A stretch of DNA of 64,000 bases from Macrothele yani (lineage: Eukaryota > Arthropoda > Arachnida > Araneae > Macrothelidae). Every line of letters starts with the position of its first letter. Position 1 is the first letter of the stretch. A program made the translations under genes and the position numbers. The stretch covers positions 76,132,607 to 76,196,606 of the forward strand of contig CM077005.1 of assembly GCA_039090855.1 (NCBI GenBank), given 5' to 3'. The notes below the pieces were generated by a model, which was given only the letters and a program-made list of their open reading frames with translations, was not told where the DNA came from and made no database searches. Positions 19,141 through 31,263 of the stretch are shown here, piece after piece.

Positions 19141-22100
19141 ACCAAGGAGTCGGTCCTGCTTCCTGATACCAAGCATTCTGACCCTAAAACAGTATTAGTG
19201 ACTGTCCAAACTCCACAGTTGCCTGATGTATTCTTGACAATTGAAGATATTATTGTCGAGGCAAAGTTCGACACTGGTTCTGAAATATCAGCCCTAAATA
19301 CGAAGTTTTGCACTGACAATTTTCCTGCAATACACGTTCAGCCTGCGACGCAGTATTTGCGAGGTGCAAATAACGAAATCTTCAGTATCACAGGAACTGT
19401 CACATTATCTCTAGGGCTGGGAAAAGCTCGTTTTACGCATTCTTTCCTGCTTATAGACGAACTACCTGTGAAATGTCTAATGGGCATGGACTTTATTCAT
19501 ACGTTTCAAATAACTTTGAATTTCGTACAACATGTGATTTCCTTTCCGGAACCTGTCGAAATGATTCCTACGGTTCCTGTAGATATAACAAGTTTGTTAT
19601 TGAGTAACCAATTGAATGAGAGGCAACGAAACCAGCTTCCTCTACTTTTACAGGAAAGCCCTGGTTTATTTTCTGATCGGCCTGGTTTCACACAGGTGGT
19701 TTACCATGTCATTGACACTGATGGTTCGAAACCGATAGCGGTGAAACCTTACCCTTGTGCTCCACATGAGAAACAGGAAATGCAACGTCAAATTTCTGAG
19801 ATGATTAAACAGGGCATAATAAGGGAATCAACAAGCGCCTGGGCTGCTCCTGCCTTTTTGGTTCCAAAGAAACAACCCAATGAATTTCGTTTAGTGACAG
19901 ATTTTCGCAAGCTCAACCAAGTCACAAAAACGATCAATTATCCACTACCTGTCATGTCACATATTTTGCATGACCTGTCGTCAACCAAATGGATGTCAAC
20001 CTTGGATTTGGCGAGTGGATATTGGGAGGTAGCAGTACATCCGGACTCTGTCGATAAAACAGGCTTTGTGACTCCTTTTGGGGCTTATGAATACCTGCGT
20101 ATGCCCTTTGGACTAGCTTCTGCACCTGCTACTTTCCAAAGGCTTATGGATACGGTTCTCAGACCTGTTCTGGGTCCCCATGTGCATGTATATTTGGATG
20201 ACATTATTATTACATCCGAGACTTTTGACGAGCACCTTTCTCTGCTCAAACAGGAGTTCCAACTCATATACAATGCTGGCTTGACGTTAAAATCTAGTAA
20301 ATGCCAGATAGCGAGAGACGAGATTCTATATCTGGGGTTGAAAATCACTCCCCACGGCTTATTTACGGATAATGAAAAAATTAGGCCTATTGTTGACTTT
20401 CCTCGGCCTAAAACAGCAAAAGAACTATCACGCTTTCTGGGAATGACCGGATGGTATCAGCAGTTCGTCCCCGCTTATGCTACAATCTGTGAGCCATTGT
20501 ATGCTTTGAAACGTAAATACAAGAAGTTTGTTTGGACACCTGAGACTAACGCTGCATTCGAAACACTGAAGTCTGCGTTGACTCAGCCTCCGGTGTTGGC
20601 TTTCCCGGATCATACTAAGGAATTTGATATTTATACTGACGCATCCGGAGTTGGTCTTGGTTGCGTTTTGTCACAAGCTGGGCATCCAATAGCTTTTGCG
20701 TCTCGTACTTTAGCCAAAGCTGAACGCAATTATTCAGCTACGGAACGTTAATGTCTTGCTGTTGTGTATGCTCTTGATAAATTTCAATGTTATCTTAACG
20801 AATTGACAGTTAACATAATTACGGATCATTCTGCTCTTCAGTATTTGAATTCTGCTAGGCACCTATCTCAAAGACTTATGAAGTGGGCTCTGAAGTTACA
20901 AGAGAGCAATATCAAAATTTTGTATCAGCCAGGTCATAAGAATCAATTACCGGACGCATTGTCTCGCGTTCCGATTAGTGGGGTCCCCACAAAAACTACT
21001 CCTGCATGTCAGCCTTTACTTCTAATAGCTGATCCAGAGAGCAGATAATGGCAGAATTAATAAATGATCCAGATTTCGGGGGTATCTATAATTTTTGCTT
21101 GCGGGTTCGCCCCTACAAAGTGATCCTTCTCTGGCTGGAAGGTCACAACATTTTGAAGTCATAGAGGGTCTTCTTTACTATACGAAATCTAGGACTACTA
21201 GGGCAGAGTTTCGCCCATGTATTCCGCGAACCCTTAGAATGGCCCTTTTAAACGAATTTCATGACAAACCTCTTGCAGGCCATTTAGGTATTCGCAAGAC
21301 CCGTTGTAAATTGCGGGATGTTGCCTATTGGCCTGGCATGTACCAAAGTGTGCTCGCATACGTTCAATCATGTCACTTGTGTCAGATTAATAATTACCGT
21401 AATGTAAGACCGGCCGGTCACTTGAAATCTAGTTCAAGTTCTCTTGTGTTTGACATTATTTCAATAGATTTATTGGGACCTTATCCTTTATCTGTTAAAA
21501 ACAAAGCTCGTTACGTTCTAGTATTAACTGATAATTTTTCTAAATGGGTTGAAGTTTTTCCCATTAAAGCCGCTACGGCAGAAGTTATTTGTAATGTATT
21601 AGTTAATGAAGTATTCTCTAGATATGGTGCATCTAATAAAGTAGTTTCGGATAATGGTCCTCAATTTATTTCTGACGTTTTTGAAAGAATGTGTGCGAGA
21701 CTACACATTAAGCATAAATTCATTTCCCCATATCATCCCCAGAGTAATCCTGCGGAACGCGTAAACCTCACGCTAGTGAAAATGATTGCTACTTTTGTCA
21801 TGGATCATCACGAACGATGGGATGACTACCTTGAGCTTTTTTGTTCTCCCTCCGCTCGTCTGTTCACGAATCTACTAAAATTACTCCTGCAGAACTTTTT
21901 CTGGGTCGCAAAATTAAAACCCCTTTTGAAAATTTAACGGGGATTATCGACGAACTAAACCAGCGACCAACTCCGCAATCAGTACGAATCATGGCAGAAA
22001 AAGCTCGTGTTGCAATGCTAGGAGCACAAGCGGCTCAAGCAAGATATTATAATACTAGGCGTAGGGAACCAGATCTCATCGTTGGAGATCTCACTCTCGT

Positions 22101-23676
22101 GGAAACGCACTTCCAGTCTTCTGTTTCTCATACTTTAGTGAAGAAATTTGCACCCAGCTACGAAGGTCCACATCGGGTGGCAAATGTGTTTGAAAATAAC
22201 ATTGTTCTTGAAAAACCTGACAATCAATTTCAATACGTACACGTTGCTCAGTGTCGCAAGTATCATGAACGAAATATCGATTTTATAATCAACCCTACTC
22301 AACCTTCTGTTCCACAGACTCAAGAGTCTATATCTCACGATCAACCTCCAGAAATTTTGGACGAACCAACAAACATTTTTGAAGAATCTCCCGTGATTTT
22401 TCTTCACCCTCCCTCCTCAAGACGGGTTTCCAAACACGCAACCTGATTCTCCCATGAGACCAAGGCTCAAATCAAGTTCTTCAAATACTAGTATTATTCC
22501 TTTCCTTCCAACCATTGCCAAGACTACTGCTGCACCATTTCCCGATAACTCTGCACCAACACAAGCTCCTACTTCTTTGAATACCTCGTCAGAGAGTATT
22601 CCTATAGGCAGAAATAAACATCGCCCTGCACGACCACTAAATTACAGCAGCGACTCAGAGGCTTCGGATATTTCTGATTTATCAGTTATGAACAATGTGA
22701 CTATTCCTAAACGTCGGACACCAGTTACAAACCGTCCAGCACCACCAAAAGCTGGTCAAAAACGTAACTTGTCTCCCCAATCTGCTTCGCCGCAACAGCG
22801 ACGAAGGCAGAGATCCTTGCATCCGCCCGGGTTTCGCCCCTGGAACCTACGCTCAGGGAAACAGGGCCGATGCCTGCTGCTACTCTTGTGCCACGAGGGC
22901 GAAAACGAAAACAAACGATGTGGCCGGAGCCACGTCCGTCCAAAAGAATGCTGGAAGGACACCACGGGCCCCAGCACAAAGGGACTACATATCAAAAGCC
23001 TGGGGGAGCCCGTTCCTGTCAGCCGCAGGGATTTCCGGACCACCAGACTTCAGCCGTTCCTGAACGACGGATTTCAGCCGTTCCTGACCGTTCCTGTCAG
23101 CCGCAGGGATTTCCGGACCGCCAGACTTCAGCCGTTCCTGACCGTTCCAGTCAGCCGCAGGGATTTCCGGACCGCCAGACTTCAGCCGTTCCTGACCGTT
23201 CCTGTCAGACGCAGGGATTTCCGGACCGCCAGACTTCAGCCGTTCCTGACCGTTCCTATCAGCCGCAGGGATTTCCGGACCGCCAGACTTCAGCCGTTCC
23301 TGACCGTTCCTATCAGCCGCAGGGATTTCCGGACCGCCAGACTTCAGCCGTTCCTGACCGTTCCTGTCAGCCGCAGGGATTTCCGGACCGCCAGACTTCA
23401 GCCGTTCCTGACCGTTCCTGTCAGCCGCAGGGATTTCCGGACCGCCAGACTTCAGCCGTTCCTGACCGTTCCTATCAGCCGCAGGGATTTCCGGACCGCC
23501 AGACTTCAGCCGTTCCTGACCGTTCCTATCAGCCGCCGGGATTTCTTGACCGACAGAATACAGATGTTCCAGATCCATTCAAATCCTTGAAACGCACTAC
23601 GCCACCTGAATTTACAAGTCCGATTAGGCCTGGAAAACGTTATCTTACTAGAGTTTTTTATGCGTCCTCGAGATAA
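19141..23676 (+). pseudogene. pol: gypsy Pol (protease, RT, RNase H, integrase), broken
   Basis: Pol is in frame with gag, separated by one TAG. Protease: AKFDTGSEISALNTKF near 19265. RT 19750-20350: VTDFRKLNQVTKTINYPLP, MPFGLASAPATFQRLMD and catalytic VYLDDIII near 20195. RNase H: FDIYTDASGVGLGCVLSQ near 20625, cut by a TAA at 20749. Integrase: zinc-binding H-H-C-C region (GHLGIRKT ... CHLCQ) near 21275-21385, then IDLLGPYP, VVSDNGPQF and NPAERVNL supplying D, D, E. A GPY/F-type module follows near 22140-22270. Frame changes occur near 21045, 21095, 21845 and 22420. The C-terminus is a disordered Pro/Ser-rich tail with an 18-residue tandem repeat ending at 23676. Confidence 0.92.
23011..23574 (+). 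repeat. 54-bp minisatellite in gypsy pol 3' end
   Basis: About nine near-identical 54-bp units start at 23011, 23089, 23143, 23197 and so on to 23467, with a 24-bp partial unit at 23065 and a diverged last unit at 23521. The unit encodes an 18-residue repeat such as QPQGFPDRQTSAVPDRS in the pol frame. Because 54 is divisible by three, two other frames are open too (a second plus frame and one minus frame), producing long spurious open frames. Confidence 0.92.
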
Positions 23677-24244
23677 GTACGTTCTCGTGGACAGGTTCTT
23701 TTCTTCGTTTGTTGTTTTTCCTGCACGACCAGTTGGCGTGTCAGAATGTATTTTTTTTTGCGTGTGGGCCTATGCATTCTTTTTTTGTGTATATATGTGT
23801 TTTTTTTTATATTTCTTCTATGTCCATCTACTAATCCAAATTTTTTTATATATATCTATGTGCTTAGGGGTAAAATAATAAAATTGTTACTGTTAGGCAG
23901 CTCCAGGCAATCTTCGCTGCTGATACAGTTGGTGTGTATTCAACGAATAATGAGAACGTAATTTGAAATTAAAAAAGTGATTCCTGCTAGGCAGAATAAA
24001 AGGAAGGTATGCCGATGCAGGTTTGTTTTGTTCAAAAATACAAGTGTTTCACAGACGAATACAGATTTCTTGATTTTGTCATGCCAAGTTTGATATTGTA
24101 AATACTGCTGCCACCAAACAACAAAACAAAAAAGAGGTCGAGAAACGTCAATAAACGAAGTGTAAGGCTTACACTCCAAAATTGATAGGTTTTTCGGAAA
24201 CAAAAGAAAAAAAAAAAGGGAAAAAAAAAATTAAGGGGAGATGA
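23677..24244 (+). other. gypsy 3' untranslated region with polypurine tract
   Basis: T-rich, then A-rich sequence without coding features. Long homopolymer runs lie at about 24206-24230. The tract AAGGGGAGATGA (24233-24244) abuts the 3' LTR. No envelope-like frame is present. Confidence 0.75.
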
Positions 24245-24962
24245 TGTAACGTATACTCTCGATTCACTTTCCTTTTGATTTTTACTATCTCTGGTTATTT
24301 TATTTTTCTATGTAAATTATCTTCTTACTGAACGAGATGTTATTTCGCCCGCTGAATGAGATCTGGCAATGAGTGTAAGTCATGACGTGGTGGTAGCCAG
24401 TATAAATAGGTGCGTTCAGCGATACCTAAAGAGAGCTTTTTGTTGATGTGTGTAGGGAGAGCGTTTGTTGTTGCACGGAGAGAGCGTTGGTTTGTGTGAA
24501 GGAGAGCGTTTGTTGTTGTACGGGAAGAGCGTGTGGTGCTGTATAAAGAGAGTTCGTTTATGTGAGAGCGGGAAGTCAATAATAAAGAATTTGTTGTAAG
24601 TACGTTTTTCTCAGTTCATAGTACTGTCAGACCTCTGTCTGGCTGTTAGGTTTATTTCATTTAGTATTATTAGTAACAACCAGCATAAGACTTTATTCAT
24701 CTTAATTACTACTACAACATTACTACCAGTTATAAGCTTGTTCATTACTATTACTACACTACTAGCAGGAGACTTTATTCATGATCTTAATTAACTAGTA
24801 ACAACAACCCTTTGAATTCACTATTAGAAGCTTAGTATAAGCATTGAATTCATCATAATATTAGCTGAGTAGAAGCTTAGCTCATTATAGTATTAGTGAA
24901 AGCTATATTCACGAAAATTAGCTTAGCAATTAGCTAAGTAGCAGAAAAGCTTATTCATTATA
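24245..24962 (+). repeat. gypsy 3' LTR
   Basis: 718 bp, about 99% identical to 17210-17927, ending TTCATTATA and followed by CTCC. Confidence 0.94.
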
Positions 24963-24966
24963 CTCC

Positions 24967-25536
24967 ATTCATGCTTCCCACCCAGAATACTTGATATAAT
25001 TGCAGATCCATACAAATCACTTGCAATCCATGAGATATCAATTCAACTATTTTCGATGAACTTACCAATACACCTCAGTGCAGCCATTGTTATATGTAGT
25101 TCTCCTGGTCGGAGCACAAGATGATCTAGATCTCTTCTACTCATTTAAAGTTGTTTCTTTGGTATATATAGATCTATATCTAATGCGGCAACAGTTTTTG
25201 TTCCAAGTCCAGTGACATAAGTGTTAATATTTTGAGCCTGCTTCAAAACTGTAAGGAGAGTGTGGACCATTCTGTCGATGGAGGAGGTATTAGTGGTACT
25301 ACATGAACTCTGGTAAGGGGCAATACTTTTTCTGTTTTCGCGCATTATATGCAGACCAAGTAGGGATTCGGATGCATTCTTTATTATTTACATCTGTTCC
25401 ATTTCCATCTTCATTAGCGACTGTGTTTCTATTCCCTAATGTCTTAGCTGTCAACCACATCCTTATGTCATTATGATCGGCATTACCTTTGACTGAAGAC
25501 TTAAAATCAGGATACTTTGGACACGGCGGCATTGGT
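24967..25536 (-). pseudogene. PIN/XPG-nuclease-like repetitive protein, N-terminal part (broken)
   Basis: Minus-strand reading from about 25532: CPKYPDFKSSVKGNADH, then TWSAYNARKQKKYCPLPEF. In the next frame from 25345: SIDRMVHTLLTVLKQAQN and VTGLGTKTVAALDIDLYIP. After a stop: LVLRPGELHITMAALR, then ISWIASDLYGSAIISSILG to the gypsy junction at 24967. This is the upstream part of the same gene that continues at 17205. The true start is not clear; the family normally has more sequence upstream. Confidence 0.65.
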
Positions 25537-25779
25537 TTTTTGGCATAGTGCAGATAAAATATAAAGACTTACAAACGTATAAATCATGTCATTCAAAAAA
25601 ATCATACAAAAAGTGGGATCTATTCCATAGCCCTGATGCAACATAACTTACGTAAAAATGCTTCGACTGCAGCAAAACTTTTTCATGTTATTTCAAAGGC
25701 ATACCGAACCGGTTCTGTTGAATATCATCGAAATGGGATCAACGGTCAGAGCACAGGACCGACATCTATTCCACAGCCA
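25537..25779. other. junction between nuclease-like relic and RTE copy 1
   Basis: No domain recognised. It could hold further upstream sequence of the minus-strand relic or decayed RTE 5' sequence. Confidence 0.4.
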
Positions 25780-28123
25780 TTATTCTCATACCTTGAGTGA
25801 TAACTTTAGTAATGATTTCTGGTATGCTGGAAAGCGTATTATAATCAATGCATTGCATGATTTTACTAACTTGTTCAAGAAAAAGCCGGAAAGGGAATGG
25901 ACATGGAAGCATCCAAATGGATGCACAAGTGAAATTGTTTTTATTATGTGTAACAAGAAATTTGTCATGGGAGACTGCAGTGCGCTGAACAAGTTCAACA
26001 GAGGTAGGGACCATACAGTGGTAAGATGTAAGATGCGCCCCAATGCTAAACTCAAGCTTGGGAAGCTCATAAAACAAAGAAATTGTATTGACCTGAACAA
26101 CCTTAAAAACATCATAATGCCTTCAAATTGGAACTGAGGAACAGTTCTCTGCTCTAAAAGGTCTATCGTCGGAAGAGGTGGACACCTCTGAAGTTAACAG
26201 AAAACTCACCCAGACTCTTATGGAAACAGCAACAAAAATAGCTGGTACTAAGAACAAGTTGTATATGAACAAATTATCAGAAAAAACATTCTGATGCAAA
26301 AACGAAGAGAGATGAGGACAGCTAAATGAGATGTGACTTCCAAAGTGGAATATATAGAGCTATGCAAGACAGTACGAAAAATTATCACTGGAAACGTTAA
26401 GGAAATTCAACTGTGAACTAGTGAGGAAAGCAATTGAAAACAACCAAAGCCTCAAGGGAGTAAAGGAACATCTGAGTAAGGGAAGAAAACAGAGTATGGC
26501 TCTGAGAAAAGAAGATGGTTGTGTAACTAGAAATAGAGGCGACATTTTGACACCAGTAAGAGATTTCTTCTCAACACTATATGAAAGGGATGATACATAT
26601 ACTCCAGACATCACGAAAGGTAGCAATAACAGAGTTCTTCCAGTCCTCCCAGTAGAAGTTGCACATTAAATCAAGAATATGGAGCGGGGGAAAGCTCCAG
26701 GAGAAGATATAATTACCGTAGACATCATACAAGAAGCAAGTAGTGAAATTTTAACAGTACTAGCCCAAGGTGTGACTCGGTGCCTTGTTAAAGGGAAGAT
26801 TCCTGAGGATTGGAACAATGCTACAATGATCCTGCTACATAAAAAGGTGGTATTGAGGATATCAGGAACTACAGACCTATCAGCCTCCTATCAGTGGTTT
26901 ATAGAATCTTTACTAAAGTTCTTTCACACCGCTTGAAGGTGACACTGGACATGGCTCAACCGAGAGAACAAGCTGGATTCAGGAGTGGCTACAGCACTAT
27001 AGATCGTATCCACTTACTGAGGAAACTAATTGAAAGAGCGAGGGAATATGAACTTTCGTTATGCATGGCTTTTATCCATTATGAAAAGGTCTTTGATTTG
27101 GAGAAACCATCAGCAGTTACAATGGCTTTAAAACAATGCGGTATTGAAGATGCATACATTAATATTATTTATAACATCCATGGAAATGCAAGTGCGAAGA
27201 TTCAGCTATTTGAGAATACAGCTCCCATAAAAATCGGCAAGGGAGTGAGACAAGGCGACACGATATCTCCTAAACTCTATAATGCCTCTTTGGGAAATGT
27301 CTTTCAATCACTGAACTGGGAAAACAAAGGGATAAAGAGATTAATGGAGATTATCTAACTCACCTTCGTTTTGCTGATTGCGCAGTCACTTTTGCAACTA
27401 CCCCATCAAAGCTGCAGAGTATGATTCTCATACCCTGCAGCTGAACTTTCAGAAGACAAAAGTGATGTGCAATGCTATTACGAGAAATGAAGATTTATCG
27501 ATTGATGGGGATAAGCTGGAGATAACCAATACCTGCATTTATCTTGGATAACAGATATCAAGTGAGGGTCACATTGATGAAGAAATTAATCGGCGTATAA
27601 AACTTGCCTGGAGAGCGTTTGGAAGAAACAGTATAATTTTCAAGAGCAATATGCCATTATGTCTTAAAAGAAAAGTGTTTGATCAATGCATCCTTCCAGT
27701 GCTTACGTATGGTGCAGAGACGTGGACCTTAACTAAAAGAGACATACAAAGGCTGCAGACAACTCAATGACGCATGAATAGATGCATGCTTGGTGTAACC
27801 AGGAGAGATAAGAAGAGGAACTCGTGGATCAGAAAAATGACAAGAATGGAATGCATCACGATCAGATTAAAATCCCTGAAATGGCAATAGGCTGGACATA
27901 TTGCCGGAAGGACAGATCAACGATGGAGAGCCTAAGTTTTAGACTGGATTCCAAGGGACAGGAAAAGACCCAGAAGAAAACCACATGGGAAATGGATGAA
28001 TGAAATTCGAAAGTATGCGGGAGTGACATGGAGGAGACTGGCACAAGACAGACCGTTGTGGAGGAAACTTGGGAGACCTTCGTCCAGCAGTGGATTGATA
28101 ATGGTTGACAATGATGATGATAT
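25780..28123 (+). mobile_element. RTE LINE copy 1 (decayed, 5' truncated)
   Basis: Plus-strand relic of the same RTE family as 28183-31370. The end of the endonuclease (FKKKPEREWTWKHPNG, then IMCNKKFVMGDCSALNKF) is near 25875-26000. RT pieces follow: GKAPGED near 26695, QAGFRSGYSTIDRIHLLRKL near 26970 and GKGVRQGDTISPKLYNA near 27240. The catalytic region is damaged (RFADCAVTF near 27370). The tail ends TGGTTGACAATGATGATGATATA. Many stops and frameshifts make it the most decayed of the four clustered copies. It converges tail-to-tail with copy 2 across a (TA)n run. Confidence 0.88.
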
Positions 28124-28182
28124 ATATAATATACATAGTATTCATAATATATACAATTTGTATATATATATATATATATATA
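28124..28182. repeat. (TA)n spacer between convergent RTE tails
   Basis: AT-only microsatellite sequence between the 3' ends of copies 1 and 2, consistent with the TA-rich tails these elements carry. Confidence 0.7.
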
Positions 28183-28314
28183 TCATCATCATCATCATTG
28201 TCAACCATTATCAATCCACTGCTGGACGAAGGTCTCCCCAAGTTTCCTCCACAACGGTCTGTCTTGTGCCAGTCTCCTCCATGTCACTCCCGCATACTTT
28301 CGAATTTCATCCAC

Positions 28315-31160
28315 CTATTTTCCATGTGGTCTTCTTCTGGGTCTTTTCCTGTCCTGTGGAATCCAATCTAAAATTTCGGCTGTCCATCGATGGTCTGTTC
28401 TTCTGGCAGTATGTCCAGCCCATTGCCATTTCAGGGATTTAACTCTTATCATGATGTCTTCCACTCTTGTCATTTTTCGGATCCACGTGTTCCTCTTCTT
28501 ATCTCTCCTGGTTACACCAAGCACGCACCTCTCCATGCTTCTTTGAGTTGTCTGCAGCCTTTGTATGTCTCTTTTAGCTAAGGTCCACGTCTCTGCACCA
28601 TACGTAAGCACTGGAAGGATGCATTGATCAAACACTTTTCTTTTAAGACATAATGGCATATTGCTCTTGAAAATTATACTGTTTCTTCCAAAAGCTCTCC
28701 AGACAAGTTTTGTACGCCGATTAATTTCTTCACCAATGTGACCCTCACTTGATATCTGCTGTCCAAGATAAACGTACGTGTCTGTTATCTCCAGCTTTTC
28801 TCCATCAATCGATAAACCTTCATTTCTCGTAAAAGCATTGTACATCACTTTTGTCTTCTGAAAGTTCATTTTTAATCCCACTTCTTTACTCTTGTCAGCA
28901 AGTTCCTGGATCATACTCTGTAGCTCTGATGGGGTAGTTGCAAAAATGACTATGTCATCAGCAAAACGAAGGTGCGTTAGATAATCTCCATTAATCTTTA
29001 TCCCTTTGTTTTCCCAGTTCAGTGATTGAAAAACATTTTCCAATGTGGCATTAAAGAGCTTCGGAGATATGGTGTCACCTTGTCTCACTCCTTTTCCAAT
29101 TTTTATGTGTGTTGTATTTTCAAACAGCCGAATCTTTGCACTTGCATTTTCATAGATGTTATTAATAATATTAATGTATGCATCTTCAATACCGCAGGAT
29201 TTCAGAGCCATTGCAACTGCTGATTGTTTCACCGAATCAAAGGCTTTTTCATAATCGATAAAAGCCATGCCTAATGGAAGTTCATATTCCCTCGCTCTTT
29301 CAATTAGTTCTCTTAGTACGTGGATATGATCTATTGTGCTGTAGCCACTCCTGAATCCAGCTTGTTCTCTCGGTTGAGCCATGTCCAGTGTCACCTTCAA
29401 GCGGTGTGAAAGAACTTTAGTGAAGATTTTATAAACCACTGATAGGAGGCTTATAGGTCTGTAGTTCCTGAGATCCTCAATGTCACCTTTTTTATGTAGC
29501 AAGATCATTGTAGCGTTGTTCCAATCCTCAGGAATTTTCCCTTCATTAAGGCATCGAGTGAAAATTTGGGCGAGTACTGTTTCAATTTCTCCACTTGCTT
29601 CTTGTATGATGTCTACAGTAATTCCATCTTCTCCTGGAGCTTTTCCCCGCTTCATGTTCTTGATTGCATGTGCAACTTCTGCTGGAAGGACTGGAAGAAC
29701 TCTGGTACTGGTACCTTTCATGATGTCTGGAGTACATGTATCATCCCTTTCATATAATTTGGAGTAGAAATCTTTCACTCTTGTCAAAATTTCGCCTCTG
29801 TTTCTTGTTACAGAACCATCTTCTTTTCTCAGTGCCATAATCTGTTTTTCCCCTTACTGAGATGTCCCTTTGCTATCTTTAGGCTTTGGTTGTTTTCAAT
29901 TGCTTTCCTTACTAGTTCACAGTTGAATTTCCTTACGTCTTCAGTGATACTTTTTCGTACTGTCTTGCATAGCTCTATATATCTCACTTTGGAAGTCACA
30001 TCTTCCTTAGTTGTCCTCATCACTCTTCTTTTTTGCATCAACATTTTGGTTTTTCCTGATAATTTGTTCACATGCAATTTGTTCTTAGACCGAGCTAATT
30101 TTGTTGCTGTTTTCATAAGAGCTTTGGTTACTTTTCTGTTAACTTCAGAAATAACCACTTCTTCCGATGTTAGGCCTTCTAAAGCAGAGAATCTGTTCTT
30201 CAGTTCCAATTTGAAGGTATTATGGTGTTTTTTAAGGTTGGTTATGTCAATACATTTTGTTTGTCTTATGAGCTTGCTACGTTTGAGTTTAGTGTTGAGG
30301 TGCATCTTACATCTCACCAATCTATGGTCACTGCCTGTGTTGAACTTGTTTAGCACACTGCAGTCTTCTATGACGAATTTTTTGTTACACATAATAAAAT
30401 CAATTTCACTTGTCGTCCCATTTGGATGTCTCCATGTCCATTTCCTGTGTGGCTTTTTCTTGAAAAAGGAGTTCAAGGTGAAAAACCCTTCTGCCTCTGC
30501 AAACTCTACGAGAGTATTTCCACGCTGGTTTCTGTTGCCGTGACCGAATTTACCTACTGAAGTTTCATTCTGTTGCCGTTGCCCTATTTTTGCATTGAAA
30601 TCTCCCATAATTATCTTCAAGTGCTGCTTACCTTTATTATTTAGATCACGAATTTCCTCATAAAATTCTTCAATTTCTTCTTCAGCATGACTTGTCGTGG
30701 GTGCATAAGTTTGAATAATCTGAGCCTGGTATCTTCTCGAGAGTTGGATAACGAGTCGTGCAGCTCTGTCAGAGGAACTTTCAACTTCTGCAACTTTATC
30801 CTTCAGTTTCTTGTTTATTATAAATCCAACACCACTAGTTCTGCCAGTATCTGTCCCACGATAGTAGAAGAGATGTCCACTTTTCAGTTCAATGAGATCT
30901 TCTCCTTTTCTCCTTAATTCACTTAGCCCGACGATGTCCAACTTGATCCTTTGTAGTTCCTCTTCCAATTCGAGAAGCCTTGAATCAGAAGATAGAGAGC
31001 GTCCGTTATACGTAGCCAAGGTCAGCATAAGATGGCAGCCTAGTCCGGTCCTCCGGGGATTCTTAGCACCCTCTGCCTTCATGTCGCATTGGCCGCTGCC
31101 TTCGCCAGGTACATTCCAGCTGCCGGAGACTGAGGGCCAAGATTTAAGTTGTGGAGTCAT
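28315..31160 (-). pseudogene. RTE endonuclease-reverse transcriptase (one frameshift)
   Basis: Starts at the ATG ending at 31160. Endonuclease: LATYNGRSLSSDSRLLELEE (residues ~46-65), IVGLSELRRKGE, TYAPTTSHAEEEIEEFYEE, IIMGDFNAKIGQ and, near residue 280, GSDHRLVRCKM. RT: NYRPISLLSVVYKIFTKVLS, GMAFIDYEKAFDSV, GVRQGDTISPKLFNA and catalytic HLRFADDIVIFATTP near 28958. C-terminal: LTYGAETWTLAKRDIQRLQ and WQWAGHTARRTD, ending at 28315. Near 29838 the two halves overlap in different frames. A five-A run here corresponds to a position where copy 1 stays in frame, so one deleted base explains the break. The protein would nick target DNA and reverse-transcribe the element; about 950 residues fits RTE proteins. 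Confidence 0.92.
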
Positions 31161-31263
31161 TTTGGATAGGTTTGGCCATGACTCACCACTCTGGCCAAGC
31201 GGGTTGGTGAGTGTGGGATAGCATTTCCTCTAATCCCGATGGTATAGTTATACCGCTATTGGC

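Larger units (their letters stand above)
17210..24962 (+). mobile_element. Ty3/gypsy LTR retrotransposon, full length
   Basis: A 7753-bp element with 718-bp LTRs, a Lys-type primer site, gag, pol in the order protease-RT-RNase H-integrase, and a polypurine tract. It is flanked by the 4-bp duplication CTCC. Seven base differences are visible between the LTRs (about 1%), so insertion is recent, yet pol carries several frameshifts and a stop. There is no envelope gene. It interrupts the minus-strand nuclease-like gene. Confidence 0.95.

Noticed and set aside
22985..23578. 197-codon minus-strand and second plus-strand repeat proteins
   Set aside because: Both are alternative-frame readings of the 54-bp array. 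Only the frame continuous with the downstream Pro-rich tail is credible as pol.
23677..24244. Envelope gene in the gypsy element
   Set aside because: The region between pol and the polypurine tract is too short, T/A-rich and has no signal peptide, membrane segment or long frame.
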